Positions 32,154 through 41,324 are shown, counted from the stretch's first letter. The stretch: DNA of 64,000 bases from Pseudomonas graminis (GCF_013201545.1 NZ_CP053746.1:2259001-2323000), one strand, 5' to 3'. Numbers and translations are program-made. Notes: a model not told the origin generated them from the letters alone.

Positions 32154-32492
32154 TCACATGGCGCGTTCGTTGGTGTCACGCTGCTCGCAGGTCATGAAAC
32201 CCTTGCTGTTGACGCGGCCATTGTTGTCGAAGGTAACGTAGTAAGCCTGCTGATGGCCTTCGCGGTTCAGCACGTAGTTGTTGCAGGTGCCTGGGTGGGC
32301 GCGACGCTGAACAGTCGTCGATGGCGTACCGCCGATGGTCAGAACCTGTTCCTTGGTCATGCCTTCTTCAACTTGCTTGACCAGCGGCTCATTGCGATAG
32401 GTCGCGTAATCAACCGGGTTCGGCAGGGTGGTCGATGCACAACCAGCCAATGCGGCCATGGAAATCACTACTGCCAGGGATTGCTTGAACAT
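32154..32492 (-). CDS. osmE: Osmotically inducible lipoprotein OsmE
   Basis: A 112-residue outer-membrane lipoprotein of the SmpA/OmlA (BamE-like) family. The signal peptide ends in the lipobox LAGC (cysteine at residue 18). The core EEGMTKEQVLTIGGTPSTTV is the conserved SmpA/OsmE region. PAO1 osmE (PA4876) is in the same chromosomal neighbourhood. It is expected to be induced by osmotic stress and stationary phase. The 282-base gap upstream of its stop, towards the bacterioferritin start, shows nothing recognisable. Confidence 0.92.
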   Translation of the reverse strand: MFKQSLAVVISMAALAGCASTTLPNPVDYATYRNEPLVKQVEEGMTKEQVLTIGGTPSTTVQRRAHPGTCNNYVLNREGHQQAYYVTFDNNGRVNSKGFMTCEQRDTNERAM

Positions 32493-32677
32493 TCGAATCG
32501 CTCCGCGAAAAGGCCATTGTTGGCCCGTTGCTGTTAGGAGCGTTGAAGTGGCAAAAGAGTTCGATCAAATTGATGGCGATGGGGCATTACCGTTGGTTGT
32601 CATGTTTCATGAATGTTTCCCGGCTACCGTCACCTGACTGCCTTGATCAACGATGCCCCTCAGGAATCGCCTCTCTT

Positions 32678-33568
32678 ATGCCGCAAGAACAGGCCACGCG
32701 CTACCCGATCGTCCTGGTGCCGGGATTAATGGGTTTCGTGAAGTTGGTGATCTATCCCTATTGGTTTGGCATCGTACCGGCCCTGCGTCGGGGCGGCGCG
32801 CAGGTGATTCCGGTCATGGTCTCGGCGGTGAATTCCACCGAGATACGCGGAGAGCAACTGCTGGCCCGCGTTGAAGAAATCCTCGCGCAAACCGGCGCGG
32901 CCAAGGTCAACCTGATCGGTCACAGTCAGGGTGCGCTGACCATTCGGTATGTCGCGGGCGTTCGTCCGGACCTGGTCGCCTCAGTTACCTCAATCGCCGG
33001 GCCCAATCATGGTTCCGAACTGGCCGATTACTTCGAGGAGCATTACCCGCCTCATACCATGAAAGGGCGTGCGGTCAACGCTGCCATTCGTCTCACGACC
33101 CTCATCACCAGCCTGCTCGACACCGGTTATCGCGGCTCGCGCCTGCCGGTGGATGTCAACGCCGCGCACCATTCGCTGACCACCAGCGGCGTAGCGCGAT
33201 TCAACCGGCTGTTCCCGCAAGGACTGCCTGAACACTGGGGCGCGGAGGGTGACGAAGAGGTCAACGGCGTGCGCTATTACTCGTGGTCCGGGACGCTGCA
33301 ATCAGGACGCACCAATCGGGGTAAAAACCTCTTCGATACGTCAAATCTCACCTGCCGAATATTTGCTCGCACGTTCACGAAAGAGCGAGGTCAATCTGAT
33401 GGCATGGTCGGGAGATTCAGTTCTCACCTGGGTAAAGTTATCGGTGACGACTACCCCCTCGACCATTTCGACATCGTCAACCAGCACTTCGGTCTGGTGG
33501 GCAAGGGAGCCGATCCCGTGGGGTTGTTCCTTGAACATGCCGTGCGCCTCAAAGCCGCCGGTCTTTGA
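32678..33568 (+). CDS. Family I triacylglycerol lipase/esterase without signal peptide
   Basis: A 296-residue alpha/beta hydrolase closely resembling LipA-type lipases (YPIVLVPGLMGF, GVRYYSWSG, SSHLGKVIGDDYPLDHFDIV). The catalytic triad is visible: S83 in GHSQG, D241 in SDGMVG and H263 in LDHFD. Secreted relatives have a Sec signal peptide and need a Lif foldase; here the ATG at 32678 starts directly at MPQEQATRYPIVLVPG, with no signal and no lif gene nearby. It is therefore probably intracellular. The oxyanion region reads PGLMGF instead of HGLxGF. Confidence 0.88.
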   Translation: MPQEQATRYPIVLVPGLMGFVKLVIYPYWFGIVPALRRGGAQVIPVMVSAVNSTEIRGEQLLARVEEILAQTGAAKVNLIGHSQGALTIRYVAGVRPDLVASVTSIAGPNHGSELADYFEEHYPPHTMKGRAVNAAIRLTTLITSLLDTGYRGSRLPVDVNAAHHSLTTSGVARFNRLFPQGLPEHWGAEGDEEVNGVRYYSWSGTLQSGRTNRGKNLFDTSNLTCRIFARTFTKERGQSDGMVGRFSSHLGKVIGDDYPLDHFDIVNQHFGLVGKGADPVGLFLEHAVRLKAAGL

Positions 33569-33626
33569 CTTATTTGGCCGTAGTTCGTGATCTGTCGACC
33601 CGTGAGGTCGCGTAGGAAGTGATGCG

Positions 33627-33863
33627 ATGAGCGATAAAGAGCTTTATGAAATCGAGTACACGCTGGCCGGTGAGCACCATGTCGATCTGATTGAAAACCT
33701 CGACGTGCCAATCATCGAGGTCGTGCACGAGCTGGCGCTCAAGCACAACGTGGCCGTTGAAGATGATCCGTTCGATACCGGTGAAGACACCATCGGCCTG
33801 CCCCACGTGCTGGGCATTACCGATGTGTCGATTCACGCTGCTGAGGATCACGACAAGGCCTGA
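33627..33863 (+). CDS. Small acidic hypothetical protein
   Basis: A 78-residue protein, strongly acidic (about 22 Asp/Glu) with five to six histidines, including GEHHVDLIENLDVP and HAAEDHD at the C-terminus. No signal peptide, membrane segment or known motif. GGAAGTGATG precedes the ATG. It is 58 bases after the lipase stop on the same strand and could be cotranscribed. Function unknown. Confidence 0.72.
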   Translation: MSDKELYEIEYTLAGEHHVDLIENLDVPIIEVVHELALKHNVAVEDDPFDTGEDTIGLPHVLGITDVSIHAAEDHDKA

Positions 33864-33889
33864 CGGTCTGGTTCATCCGACGGGCAGGT

Positions 33890-34774
33890 TTAACGGATTG
33901 CGGCCTTGCGCAGCGGTGTGGTCCAGCGTTCTGCCAGGATCACTCCGCCCAGCGTCAGGGCACCGCCGATGAAGTGATACGAGGCCAGCTGCTCGCCCAG
34001 CGCGAGTGCGGCAACCAGCGCCGTCAAGATCGGCACCAGGTTGAAAAACAACGTGGTACGACTTGGCCCGAGGATGGAAATCGCTTTCATCCACAGCAAC
34101 GGCGCGAGCATTGAAGTCGGAATACACGCATAGAGCACCAACGGAATGTTGCTCGCGTTCAAACCGGTTTTCGGTGAAATCAGGAACAGCGGGAACAGCG
34201 CAATGATCGCCACCAGAATCTGCAGATAGAGCAACTGCAACGGCGGCATGCGCAATTGCCATTTCTTCAGCAGCGTGCTGTAGGTCGCATACGCCAGCGT
34301 CGCGACAAGCATCATGACATCGCCCACGTTGATGCCATGGGCAACCAGCAAACTCCAGCTCCCCTGCGACACCACCCACAACACACCGGCGAATGACACG
34401 AATGCACCGACCAGCGCGCCGGCTGTCAGCCGTGTGCCAAGGCTGGCGATCGACATGCCCAGGGTCATCACTGGCACCAGCGACAGAATGATGCCCATGT
34501 TCGTGGCCGTGGTGATGTTCGCCGCGTAATACGCCAGGCTTTGATAAATCGCCATGCCCAGCACGCCAAGCACTACGACTTTGCCGATAATCGGCCTGAT
34601 CTGCGCCCGATTGCGCAGCACGGGGCCGAGCAGAAACGGCGTGAACAGCAGGCCCGCCAGCAGCCAGCGGTAAAAGCCGATCTCGGCCGGGAAAATACGC
34701 CCGGCGGCGGCTTTGGTGATGACGTTGTTGCCCGCCCAGATCATGACGGTGAGCAGTGGATAAAGGTATTGCAT
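33890..34774 (-). CDS. EamA/DMT superfamily transporter
   Basis: A 294-residue inner-membrane protein with about ten hydrophobic segments arranged as two EamA repeats. It begins YLYPLLTVMIWAGNNVITKA, and the second repeat has LLWMKAISILGPSRTTLFFN followed by PILTALVAALALGEQL. These are drug/metabolite exporters (RhaT/YdcZ-like); the substrate is unknown. I start at 34774 (MQYLYPLL), where the family begins, rather than at an in-frame codon 93 bases upstream. Confidence 0.88.
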   Translation of the reverse strand: MQYLYPLLTVMIWAGNNVITKAAAGRIFPAEIGFYRWLLAGLLFTPFLLGPVLRNRAQIRPIIGKVVVLGVLGMAIYQSLAYYAANITTATNMGIILSLVPVMTLGMSIASLGTRLTAGALVGAFVSFAGVLWVVSQGSWSLLVAHGINVGDVMMLVATLAYATYSTLLKKWQLRMPPLQLLYLQILVAIIALFPLFLISPKTGLNASNIPLVLYACIPTSMLAPLLWMKAISILGPSRTTLFFNLVPILTALVAALALGEQLASYHFIGGALTLGGVILAERWTTPLRKAAIR

Positions 34775-34925
34775 GACCGGACCGGCGGCTGAATGAGGCG
34801 CCATTATCGGCCTGTCAGTCCGCACGTCCAGCGCACGCTTCGCATTTGCAGAAATATGCAGCAACATTCTTTGGCTACACTGGCTTTAAAGCCATGCCGG
34901 TGCGTGGCGCTTCCGGAGAGAACCG

Positions 34926-35216
34926 ATGACGATGCTGCGTATTCCTCTGCTGGTGATGGGCTTGCTGTTGAGCGCTCAGGGTTTTGCCGCCACCGCGCAA
35001 CAAAACAAGATGACCACTTGCAACGCCGATGCCTCGGCCAAATCGCTGAAGGGCGATGAGCGCAAGGCATTCATGAGCACCTGTTTAAAGGCCACGCCTG
35101 CGCCTGCCGTGACCCAGCAGGAGAAGATGAAGACCTGCAACGCCACGGCCAGCACTCAGGCGCTCAAGGGCGATGCACGCAAGGCCTTCATGAGCGATTG
35201 TCTTAAAAAGAAATAA
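34926..35216 (+). CDS. psiF: PsiF family protein
   Basis: A 96-residue exported protein. The signal peptide ends at QGFAA (about residue 22). Two PsiF repeats follow: QQNKMTTCNADASAKSLKGD with ERKAFMSTCLK, and QEKMKTCNATASTQALKGDA with RKAFMSDCLKK. Each has a Cys pair. E. coli psiF is induced by phosphate starvation, but its function is unknown. Here only a single Pho-box-like CTGTCA (about 34817) is seen upstream, not a convincing box. GGAGAG lies 5 bases before the ATG. Confidence 0.93.
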   Translation: MTMLRIPLLVMGLLLSAQGFAATAQQNKMTTCNADASAKSLKGDERKAFMSTCLKATPAPAVTQQEKMKTCNATASTQALKGDARKAFMSDCLKKK

Positions 35217-35404
35217 TTTTCCAGGCCAACCGCGGGCGTCGATTTCCGGCGCCAGCCCCTGCACTTTCAGCGATTGCGGCCGATGATCTGGCCTGCAATC
35301 GCAGCCTCCCAACGCTTGAGCTCTCAAGGGCTTTCGCGTCGCTGGTTCTCCACTCAGAACGCTGGCAGACTGCCCATCCTTCACGCCGCTCGTTTTGAGG
35401 CTGT

Positions 35405-36415
35405 ATGCCAACGTTTACGCCCCGTCAAGTCTATCTGGCCAGTTGCATTCTCGTGTTCGGCGGGCTGCTGCTGGTGCTGCCGCTCAATCTTTTGCCCAGT
35501 CTGCTGGCGGGTTTGCTGGTGTACGAACTGGTCGACATGCTCACGCCGCAGCTGCAACGGCTGATTGCCGGCGAACGCGCGCGGTGGCTGGCGGTGGCGT
35601 TGCTGGGCACTCTGGTGGTGACCGTATTGGCGTTGCTGTTTGCCGGCGCGATCAGTTTTTTGCTGCACGAAGCGGAAAACCCCGGCGCGTCGCTGGATAA
35701 ATTCATGATTCTGGTGGACCGCGCCCGCGGTCAGCTGCCGCCCTTTATCGACAACTACCTGCCGGCCAGCGCCACCGAGTTTCAAGTGTCGCTCAGCGCC
35801 TGGCTGACCAAGCACCTCGGTGAACTCCAGTTGCTCGGCAAAGGCGCGGCGCACATGTTCGTCACCCTGCTGATCGGCATGGTGCTGGGCGCGATCATCG
35901 CCCTGCAGCGCATCCCCGATGTCACCAAGCGCAAGCCATTGGCGGCGGCGCTGTTCGAGCGTCTGCACCTGCTGAGTCAGGCGTTCCGGAATATCGTCTT
36001 CGCGCAGATCAAAATCTCGCTCCTGAACACGGCGTTCACCTCGATCTTTCTGGCGGTGATCCTGCCGCTGTGTGGCGTGCACTTGCCGCTGACCAAAACC
36101 CTGATTGTGCTGACCTTCCTGCTGGGCCTGCTTCCGGTGGTCGGGAATCTGATGTCCAACACGCTGATCTTTATCGTCGGCATGTCGTTGTCGATCTGGG
36201 TGGCGGTGGCGGCGTTGGGGTATCTGATCGTGATCCACAAGGTCGAGTATTTCCTCAACGCACGGATTGTCGGCGGGCAGATCAGCGCCAAATCGTGGGA
36301 ATTGCTGCTGGCGATGCTGATCTTCGAAGCCGCGTTCGGCCTGCCGGGGGTGGTGGCTGGACCGATTTATTACGCGTACCTGAAGAGCGAACTGCGCCGG
36401 GCGGAGTTGGTATAG
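35405..36415 (+). CDS. AI-2E family transporter (PerM/YdiK-like)
   Basis: A 336-residue membrane protein of the AI-2E exporter family (Pfam 01594), with about eight hydrophobic segments. Two lie near the N-terminus, one lies at residues 60-82, and the cluster at the C-terminal half is ended by FEAAFGLPGVVAGPIYYAYL. The central loop (LDKFMILVDRARGQLPPFID) is cytoplasmic or periplasmic. Members include Na+/H+ antiporters and exporters of uncertain substrate, so an AI-2 role should not be assumed. GAGG lies 6 bases before the ATG. Confidence 0.88.
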   Translation: MPTFTPRQVYLASCILVFGGLLLVLPLNLLPSLLAGLLVYELVDMLTPQLQRLIAGERARWLAVALLGTLVVTVLALLFAGAISFLLHEAENPGASLDKFMILVDRARGQLPPFIDNYLPASATEFQVSLSAWLTKHLGELQLLGKGAAHMFVTLLIGMVLGAIIALQRIPDVTKRKPLAAALFERLHLLSQAFRNIVFAQIKISLLNTAFTSIFLAVILPLCGVHLPLTKTLIVLTFLLGLLPVVGNLMSNTLIFIVGMSLSIWVAVAALGYLIVIHKVEYFLNARIVGGQISAKSWELLLAMLIFEAAFGLPGVVAGPIYYAYLKSELRRAELV

Positions 36416-36468
36416 CGATTGGTGCTCAAAAGATGTGCACCCGTTTCACGGCGGCATGCGGTGTTTTT

Positions 36469-36561
36469 GTGGGACCGGCGTCAGCCGGAAAGAGGCCAGG
36501 TAGGACAGCATAAGATTTGCGGCGTGACGCCCGGCGCCTTCCCGGCTAAAGCCGGTCCCAC
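36469..36561. repeat. Palindromic repeat pair, GGGACCGGC..AGCCGG family
   Basis: Inverted pair: GTGGGACCGGCGTCAGCCGG at 36469 and, inverted, CCCGGCTAAAGCCGGTCCCA ending at 36561. It lies between convergent genes. Confidence 0.85.
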
Positions 36562-36584
36562 TAAAAAAGCGGGACAGCCGCGAG

Positions 36585-37850
36585 TCAGCCGTAGCGCTTC
36601 TTCGCTTCGATCGCCAGGCCGCTGCCGATGCTGCCGAAGATGTTGCCTTCAACGTGGCGGGCCTTGGGCAGCATGGCGGCGACGCTGTTGCGCAGGGCCG
36701 GGATGCCGCTGGAGCCGCCGGTGAAGAACACGGTGTCGACATCGGTCACGCCCACGCCTGCCTGATTCAACAGGTTCGTCACGCTACCGCGCACGCGTTC
36801 GAGCAGCGCATCGATGGACGATTCGAACAACTGCCGCGTCAGGTCGACGCTCAAGCCGGGCTCGACGCGGTCCATCGGCACCGGGCGGCTGTCCGCTTCG
36901 GTCAGCTGGATCTTGGTCTCTTCCACTTCCATCGCCAGCCAGTGGCCGGCGCGTTGCTCGATCAGCTTGAACAGCCGGTCGATGCCCTGGGTGTCTTCGA
37001 TGTCATAGCGCATGCTGCCCAGCGCCAGTTGCGACTTTTGCGAATACACCGAGTTGATCGTGTGCCAGGTCGCCAGGTTCATGTGCGTGCTGGTCGGCAT
37101 GTACGCGCCGCTTTTCATCCGGCTGCCATAACCAAACAGCGGCATCACGCCCTGCAGGCTCAGTTGCTTGTCAAAGTCGGTACCGCCAATGTGCACGCCA
37201 CCGGTGGCGAGGATGTCGCTATGACGGTCATCGATCAGACGACGTTCCGGCGACAGACGCACCAGCGAGAAGTCTGACGTACCGCCGCCGATGTCGACGA
37301 TCAGCACCAGCTCTTCACGGTCCAGCGTCGACTCGTAGTCAAACGCCGCTGCAATCGGCTCGAACTGGAAAGAAACGTCCTTGAAACCGATCTTGCGTGC
37401 GACGTCGGCCAGTGTGTCTTCGGCTTCCTGATCGGCGGCAGCGTCGTCATCGACGAAATGCACCGGGCGGCCCAGCACGACTTGCTCGAAGGAGTGGCCG
37501 GCAGCGGCTTCGGCGCGCTTTTTCAGTTCACCGATGAATAGCCCGAGCAAGTCCTTGAACGGCATCGCCGTACCCAGCACGCTGGTGTCGTGCTTGATCA
37601 GCTTGGAACCCAGCAGGCTCTTGAGCGAGCGCATCAGGCGGCCTTCGTAGCCCTCGAGGTATTCGTGAAGGGCGAGGCGACCGTATACCGGGCGGCGCTC
37701 TTCAATGTTGAAAAACACCACCGAAGGCAGCGTGATCTTGTCGTCTTCCAGTGCGATCAGCGTTTCCACTCCAGGGCGTAGCCAGCCGACCGTGGAGTTG
37801 GACGTGCCGAAGTCGATGCCAAGGGCACGGGCCGGGGATGGAGTGCTCAT
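36585..37850 (-). CDS. Hsp70 family protein, YegD-like
   Basis: A 421-residue protein made of an Hsp70/actin-like ATPase domain only. The phosphate-1 motif is GIDFGTSNSTVGWL (residues 11-24), phosphate-2 is IVDIGGGTSDFSLV and the adenosine motif is FFTGGSSGIPALRNSV. There is no C-terminal substrate-binding domain, matching YegD, a DnaK paralogue of unknown role. It is divergent from cbpA, sharing a 294-base control region. Confidence 0.92.
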   Translation of the reverse strand: MSTPSPARALGIDFGTSNSTVGWLRPGVETLIALEDDKITLPSVVFFNIEERRPVYGRLALHEYLEGYEGRLMRSLKSLLGSKLIKHDTSVLGTAMPFKDLLGLFIGELKKRAEAAAGHSFEQVVLGRPVHFVDDDAAADQEAEDTLADVARKIGFKDVSFQFEPIAAAFDYESTLDREELVLIVDIGGGTSDFSLVRLSPERRLIDDRHSDILATGGVHIGGTDFDKQLSLQGVMPLFGYGSRMKSGAYMPTSTHMNLATWHTINSVYSQKSQLALGSMRYDIEDTQGIDRLFKLIEQRAGHWLAMEVEETKIQLTEADSRPVPMDRVEPGLSVDLTRQLFESSIDALLERVRGSVTNLLNQAGVGVTDVDTVFFTGGSSGIPALRNSVAAMLPKARHVEGNIFGSIGSGLAIEAKKRYG

Positions 37851-37962
37851 CTGCTTTGCATACCAGTCAAAAAACGGCCGCGCAGTGTATGCGAGTGCGC
37901 GCCGGATGCGTAGCGCGAAACGTCGGTTTATCGCATGCCCGGTATCTATTTCGCGTGCGTGT

Positions 37963-37989
37963 CTTGAACTGAGCCGTCTAGCCCCAATC
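37963..37989 (+). promoter_or_regulatory. Candidate RpoH (sigma-32) promoter of cbpA
   Basis: CTTGAA (37963-37968), a 13-base spacer, then CCCCAAT (37982-37988). This closely matches the heat-shock consensus CTTGAA-N11-15-CCCCAT. It points towards cbpA, 156 bases upstream of its ATG. Confidence 0.6.
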
Positions 37990-38144
37990 TAGCAGGCAAC
38001 TCTTCATGTTTTTTGGCCGGTCTGGACAGCGTTTCATTCGCGAGACTGCGTGCCGATAACCTTGCAACGTTCAACGCAGCCAGCATTCACATGTGAAACA
38101 CGCTGCGGACTGGGCTGGATATTCCAGAATTGGGTGACCGTCAG

Positions 38145-39104
38145 ATGGACTTCAAAGACTATTACAAGATTCTTGGCGTAGAGCCGACAGCGGACGAGAA
38201 GACAATCAAGACCGCCTATCGCAAGCTCGCGCGCAAGTATCACCCCGACGTCAGCAAAGAGCCTGGCGCGGAAGACAAATTCAAAGAGGCTTCCGAGGCG
38301 TATGAAGCGCTGAGCGATCCGGAAAAACGTGCCGAATACGACGAGATCCGCAAATACGGCAGTCAGGGCCGGTTCCAGCCGCCGCCTGGCTGGCAGGGCC
38401 GTGGCGGCGCGGGCGCGGGTCCGGGCTTTGGTGGCGGTGGCTTCGAGGACGGCGATTTCTCCGACTTCTTCAGTTCCATCTTCGGCAATCGCGGGGGGCA
38501 GCAAGGCGGTCGGGCGCAGAGCCCGGGGCGTCGAGGGCAGGATGTGGAGATGGAACTGGCGGTGTTTCTGGAGGAGACACTCTCCACCGAGTCCAAGCAG
38601 ATCAGCTTCAAGGTGCCGCAGCACAGCGCCAACGGCCAGCGCATGGCGGACATCACCAAGACGCTGAACGTGAAGATCCCGGCGGGCGTCACCGATGGCG
38701 AGCGCATCCGGTTGAAAGGGCAGGGCGCTCCCGGCGTGGCCGGTGGCGAGAAGGGCGATCTCTATCTGATCATCCGTCTGGCGCCGCACCCGATGTTCGA
38801 CGTCGAGGGCCACGACCTGATCATCACGGTGCCGATCGCGCCGTGGGAAGCGGCGCTGGGCACCAAGGTCGCCGTACCAACACTGACCGGCAAGATCAAC
38901 CTGACCATCCGCCCAGACAGTCAGAACGGCCAGCGGCTGCGGGTCAAAGGCAATGGCCTGTTGAACAAGCAAGGCCAGCGCGGCGATCTGTACGCACAAC
39001 TGAAAATCGTCATGCCCAAATCCACCGATGAGGCTACCAAAGCGCTGTGGGAGAAGCTGGCCGAACAGGCCGCGTTCGATCCGAGGGCTCAATGGAGTAA
39101 CTGA
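38145..39104 (+). CDS. cbpA: DnaJ-class co-chaperone CbpA
   Basis: A 319-residue class-B J-protein. The J domain at residues 1-70 has the HPD motif in [12 protein letters not shown] Gly/Phe-rich linker follows ([20 protein letters not shown]), then two beta-barrel client-binding domains without zinc fingers ([40 protein letters not shown]). It stimulates DnaK ATPase. The ATG at 38145 ([10 protein letters not shown]) is the family start; an in-frame upstream start would add MGDRQ. It lies 2 bases before cbpM, its inhibitor. Confidence 0.96.
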   Translation: MDFKDYYKILGVEPTADEKTIKTAYRKLARKYHPDVSKEPGAEDKFKEASEAYEALSDPEKRAEYDEIRKYGSQGRFQPPPGWQGRGGAGAGPGFGGGGFEDGDFSDFFSSIFGNRGGQQGGRAQSPGRRGQDVEMELAVFLEETLSTESKQISFKVPQHSANGQRMADITKTLNVKIPAGVTDGERIRLKGQGAPGVAGGEKGDLYLIIRLAPHPMFDVEGHDLIITVPIAPWEAALGTKVAVPTLTGKINLTIRPDSQNGQRLRVKGNGLLNKQGQRGDLYAQLKIVMPKSTDEATKALWEKLAEQAAFDPRAQWSN

Positions 39105-39106
39105 TC

Positions 39107-39403
39107 ATGAGCAACACCCTGGTCATCGACATGCAGGAGTTCTGTCAGGTGGTCGACCTGCCGGCCGCCTTCGTCATCGAGATTGTCGAACATGGCATCC
39201 TCGAACCCCAGGGAAGGCAGCCGGACGAATGGCTGTTCGATAGCGCGGCGCTGTCGATCGCCAAACGCGCGGTCAAATTGCATCACGAATTGCAGCTGGA
39301 GTGGGACGGCGTCGCCCTGGCGCTGAACCTGCTCGACGAGCTTGAACACGTGAGGGCGGAAAACCGCATGCTCAGGCAGCGGCTGGGGCGGTTTCTCGAG
39401 TGA
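39107..39403 (+). CDS. cbpM: Chaperone modulator CbpM
   Basis: A 98-residue MerR-like anti-chaperone. It shows the conserved FCQVVDLPAAFVIEIVEHGI, EPQGRQPDEWLFD and a C-terminal coiled-coil-like helix LNLLDELEHVRAENRMLRQR. CbpM binds the J domain of CbpA and blocks its action on DnaK. It is placed directly after cbpA, as in other gammaproteobacteria. Confidence 0.94.
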   Translation: MSNTLVIDMQEFCQVVDLPAAFVIEIVEHGILEPQGRQPDEWLFDSAALSIAKRAVKLHHELQLEWDGVALALNLLDELEHVRAENRMLRQRLGRFLE

Positions 39404-39492
39404 AGGGCCGCCACAGGAAGTTTGCGGAGCCGGGCTGGCGCCTGCTATCAGGAATCGGATCGACTCGCTGATTTTCCTGCTGACCACGAACC

Positions 39493-39861
39493 TGTGGGAG
39501 CGAGCTTGCTCGCGAAGAGGCCTTCTCATTCGTTACATCTTCGGCGGCAGGACTGCCGCCTTCGTGAGCAAGCTCACTCCCACAAGTGCTGCGTTTCTGC
39601 CAGATAGCGATCTTCCTGCTGACGACGTCATTGTGGGAGTGAGCTTGCTCACGAATAGGCCCTTCCATCCGCTACATCTTCGGCAGCAGGGATGCAGTCT
39701 TCGTGAGCAAGCTCATTCCCACAGTGCTGCGTTTCTGCCAGATAGCGATCTTCCTGCTGACGACGTCATTGTGGGAGCGAGCTTGCTCGCGAAGAGGCCT
39801 TCTCATTCGTTACATCTTCGGCGGCAGGACTGCCGCCTTCGTGAGCAAGCTCACTTCCACA
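39493..39861. repeat. Tandem array of three REP doublets, period about 138 bp
   Basis: Three head-to-tail units, each an inverted pair of the TGTGGGAGCGAGCTTGCTCG family: 39493-39584, 39632-39723 and 39770-39861. The spacers between them (39585-39631 and 39724-39769) are near-identical and include TGCTGCGTTTCTGCCAGATA. Units 1 and 3 differ by about one base, while unit 2 has diverged more. The array lies between the convergent cbpM and histidine-kinase genes. Confidence 0.92.
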
Positions 39862-39917
39862 GGTATCGAGCGCCCCTGCAACAGCGCGGTGTTTGGCGGA
39901 TTTCGCGCAGTCGCTTG

Positions 39918-41051
39918 CTAGCCTTTCTTCGGCAACTCCACGGTAAACGTCGTACCGTCTCCGACGTTGGACACGACCGTGATGCCCCCGCCATGGGCGT
40001 TCACCACTTCTTTTACGATGAACAGTCCCAGGCCCAGGCTGGTGGACGGGTTGTGGACGCCGGCCTTTTCATTGGCCGAGCGCACCAGCGGGTCGAAGAT
40101 GCTGCCGATGGCTTCTTCCGCAATCGGCTCGCCGTCGTTGTGCACCGAGAGGCTCACGTGGTTTTCGCTGCCGGTGAGCGTGACGGTGACCCGACGCGTC
40201 GCCGCGCCATGCTGCAAGGCGTTGCCAATCAGGTTCTGCAGCAACTGCGCGATGCGTGCCTGATCCCACTCGCCCCGGGTCTCACCGGTGCTGGTGAACA
40301 CTGCGTTGCAATCGGGCTGCCCCGCCGTGGCCGCGTCAATGGCTTCACGGCAGGCGAGGGTCATCTCCATCGGCTTGCGTTCGACCGGCAACGTGACGCC
40401 GAGACGGCTTCGAACGAACTCCAGCAAATCGCTGATCATCGTTCCCATCAACAGACTGCTGCTCTTGATGCGCTTGATATACGCAAGATCGGCGTCCGTC
40501 AGCGCGGTTTTGCGCATCAGCACTTCGGACGACATGCCGATGGCCTGCAAGGGCGCGCGCAGGTCGTGGCCGAGAATGGCGAGAAAGATGTCACGGGAAC
40601 GCGTCACGCGATCGGCGTAGGCGGCCGTCGACTCGGCCAGGGCTTCGTCGATGGCTTCGTTGAAGCGAATCATGTCAGTGAGGTGACTGGCCTGTGGTTC
40701 TTTCTGGCTTTCTGCCCAAAAGCGCACGACCGTGGCCCGAAGGTGACGGAATTCAGACGTCATCTGCACCAGATCAAACCCGACGATATGCCGCAGCTCA
40801 CCATGACTGGAGGCGGCCTGATCGAGTGTCGGGGTTTTGCCGATGTCTTCGCCCTGAGCCTTGGCGATGCGCTCGGCTTTGGTCTGGGCGGTGTTCATGT
40901 CACGGGCCGCCGCGAGAAGGATCGCCTCGGCGTGGTCGCGCAGCTCGACTGAACTCATCTGGGCGGCTGCGGGCGTCAGCGTGGCCGCAAACCGTTCCCA
41001 CTCATCGACGATGCGATCCACATTCTGAACGATGAAGTCCGAAAGACGCAT
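39918..41051 (-). CDS. Sensor histidine kinase with RsbRD-type N-terminal domain
   Basis: A 377-residue soluble kinase. Residues 1 to about 140 are helical and resemble the RsbRD N-terminal (RsbT co-antagonist) domain, as in MRLSDFIVQNVDRIVDEWER. HisKA follows, with the phosphoacceptor H162 in ILGHDLRAPLQAI. The ATPase domain has the N-box LLQNLIGNALQHGA and G-box TSLGLGLFIVKEVVNAHGGG. There is no membrane segment and no response regulator next to it, so it is an orphan cytoplasmic sensor. Lying downstream of the urease operon may be fortuitous. Confidence 0.9.
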   Translation of the reverse strand: MRLSDFIVQNVDRIVDEWERFAATLTPAAAQMSSVELRDHAEAILLAAARDMNTAQTKAERIAKAQGEDIGKTPTLDQAASSHGELRHIVGFDLVQMTSEFRHLRATVVRFWAESQKEPQASHLTDMIRFNEAIDEALAESTAAYADRVTRSRDIFLAILGHDLRAPLQAIGMSSEVLMRKTALTDADLAYIKRIKSSSLLMGTMISDLLEFVRSRLGVTLPVERKPMEMTLACREAIDAATAGQPDCNAVFTSTGETRGEWDQARIAQLLQNLIGNALQHGAATRRVTVTLTGSENHVSLSVHNDGEPIAEEAIGSIFDPLVRSANEKAGVHNPSTSLGLGLFIVKEVVNAHGGGITVVSNVGDGTTFTVELPKKG

Positions 41052-41324
41052 GGGGGACTACCTTGCTGGCGGGGCGCTGAATGAGAGCGCGCATAGTACC
41101 GCCATGTTGTTGCAGGAAGCATCACGCATTTGCGTGCGCTTCCTTTTAGCGTCGGCTTGCCGTCCAGTTGAAGCGCTGTCAGGCAGCCAAAACAAGCCAT
41201 GTAGGAGACCGGGGTCGCGCTCCGCCGTGCTCACCAAGGCGGCATTTCAGCCACTGAAAGGGTGGGTGGATGCGCCGGCCCCTTCGCGAGCAAGCTCGCT
41301 CCCACAAGGAAGTGAGTTCTCCGC
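41052..41324. repeat. Gap with a single REP half at 41282-41306
   Basis: A 273-base gap between ureC (stop) and the histidine kinase start. It contains one clear inverse REP copy, CTTCGCGAGCAAGCTCGCTC to 41306, and a decayed partner near 41200. Otherwise nothing is recognised. Confidence 0.65.

Noticed and set aside
34810..34835. Pho box upstream of psiF
   Set aside because: Only a single CTGTCA half is seen; the second half is missing at the right distance.
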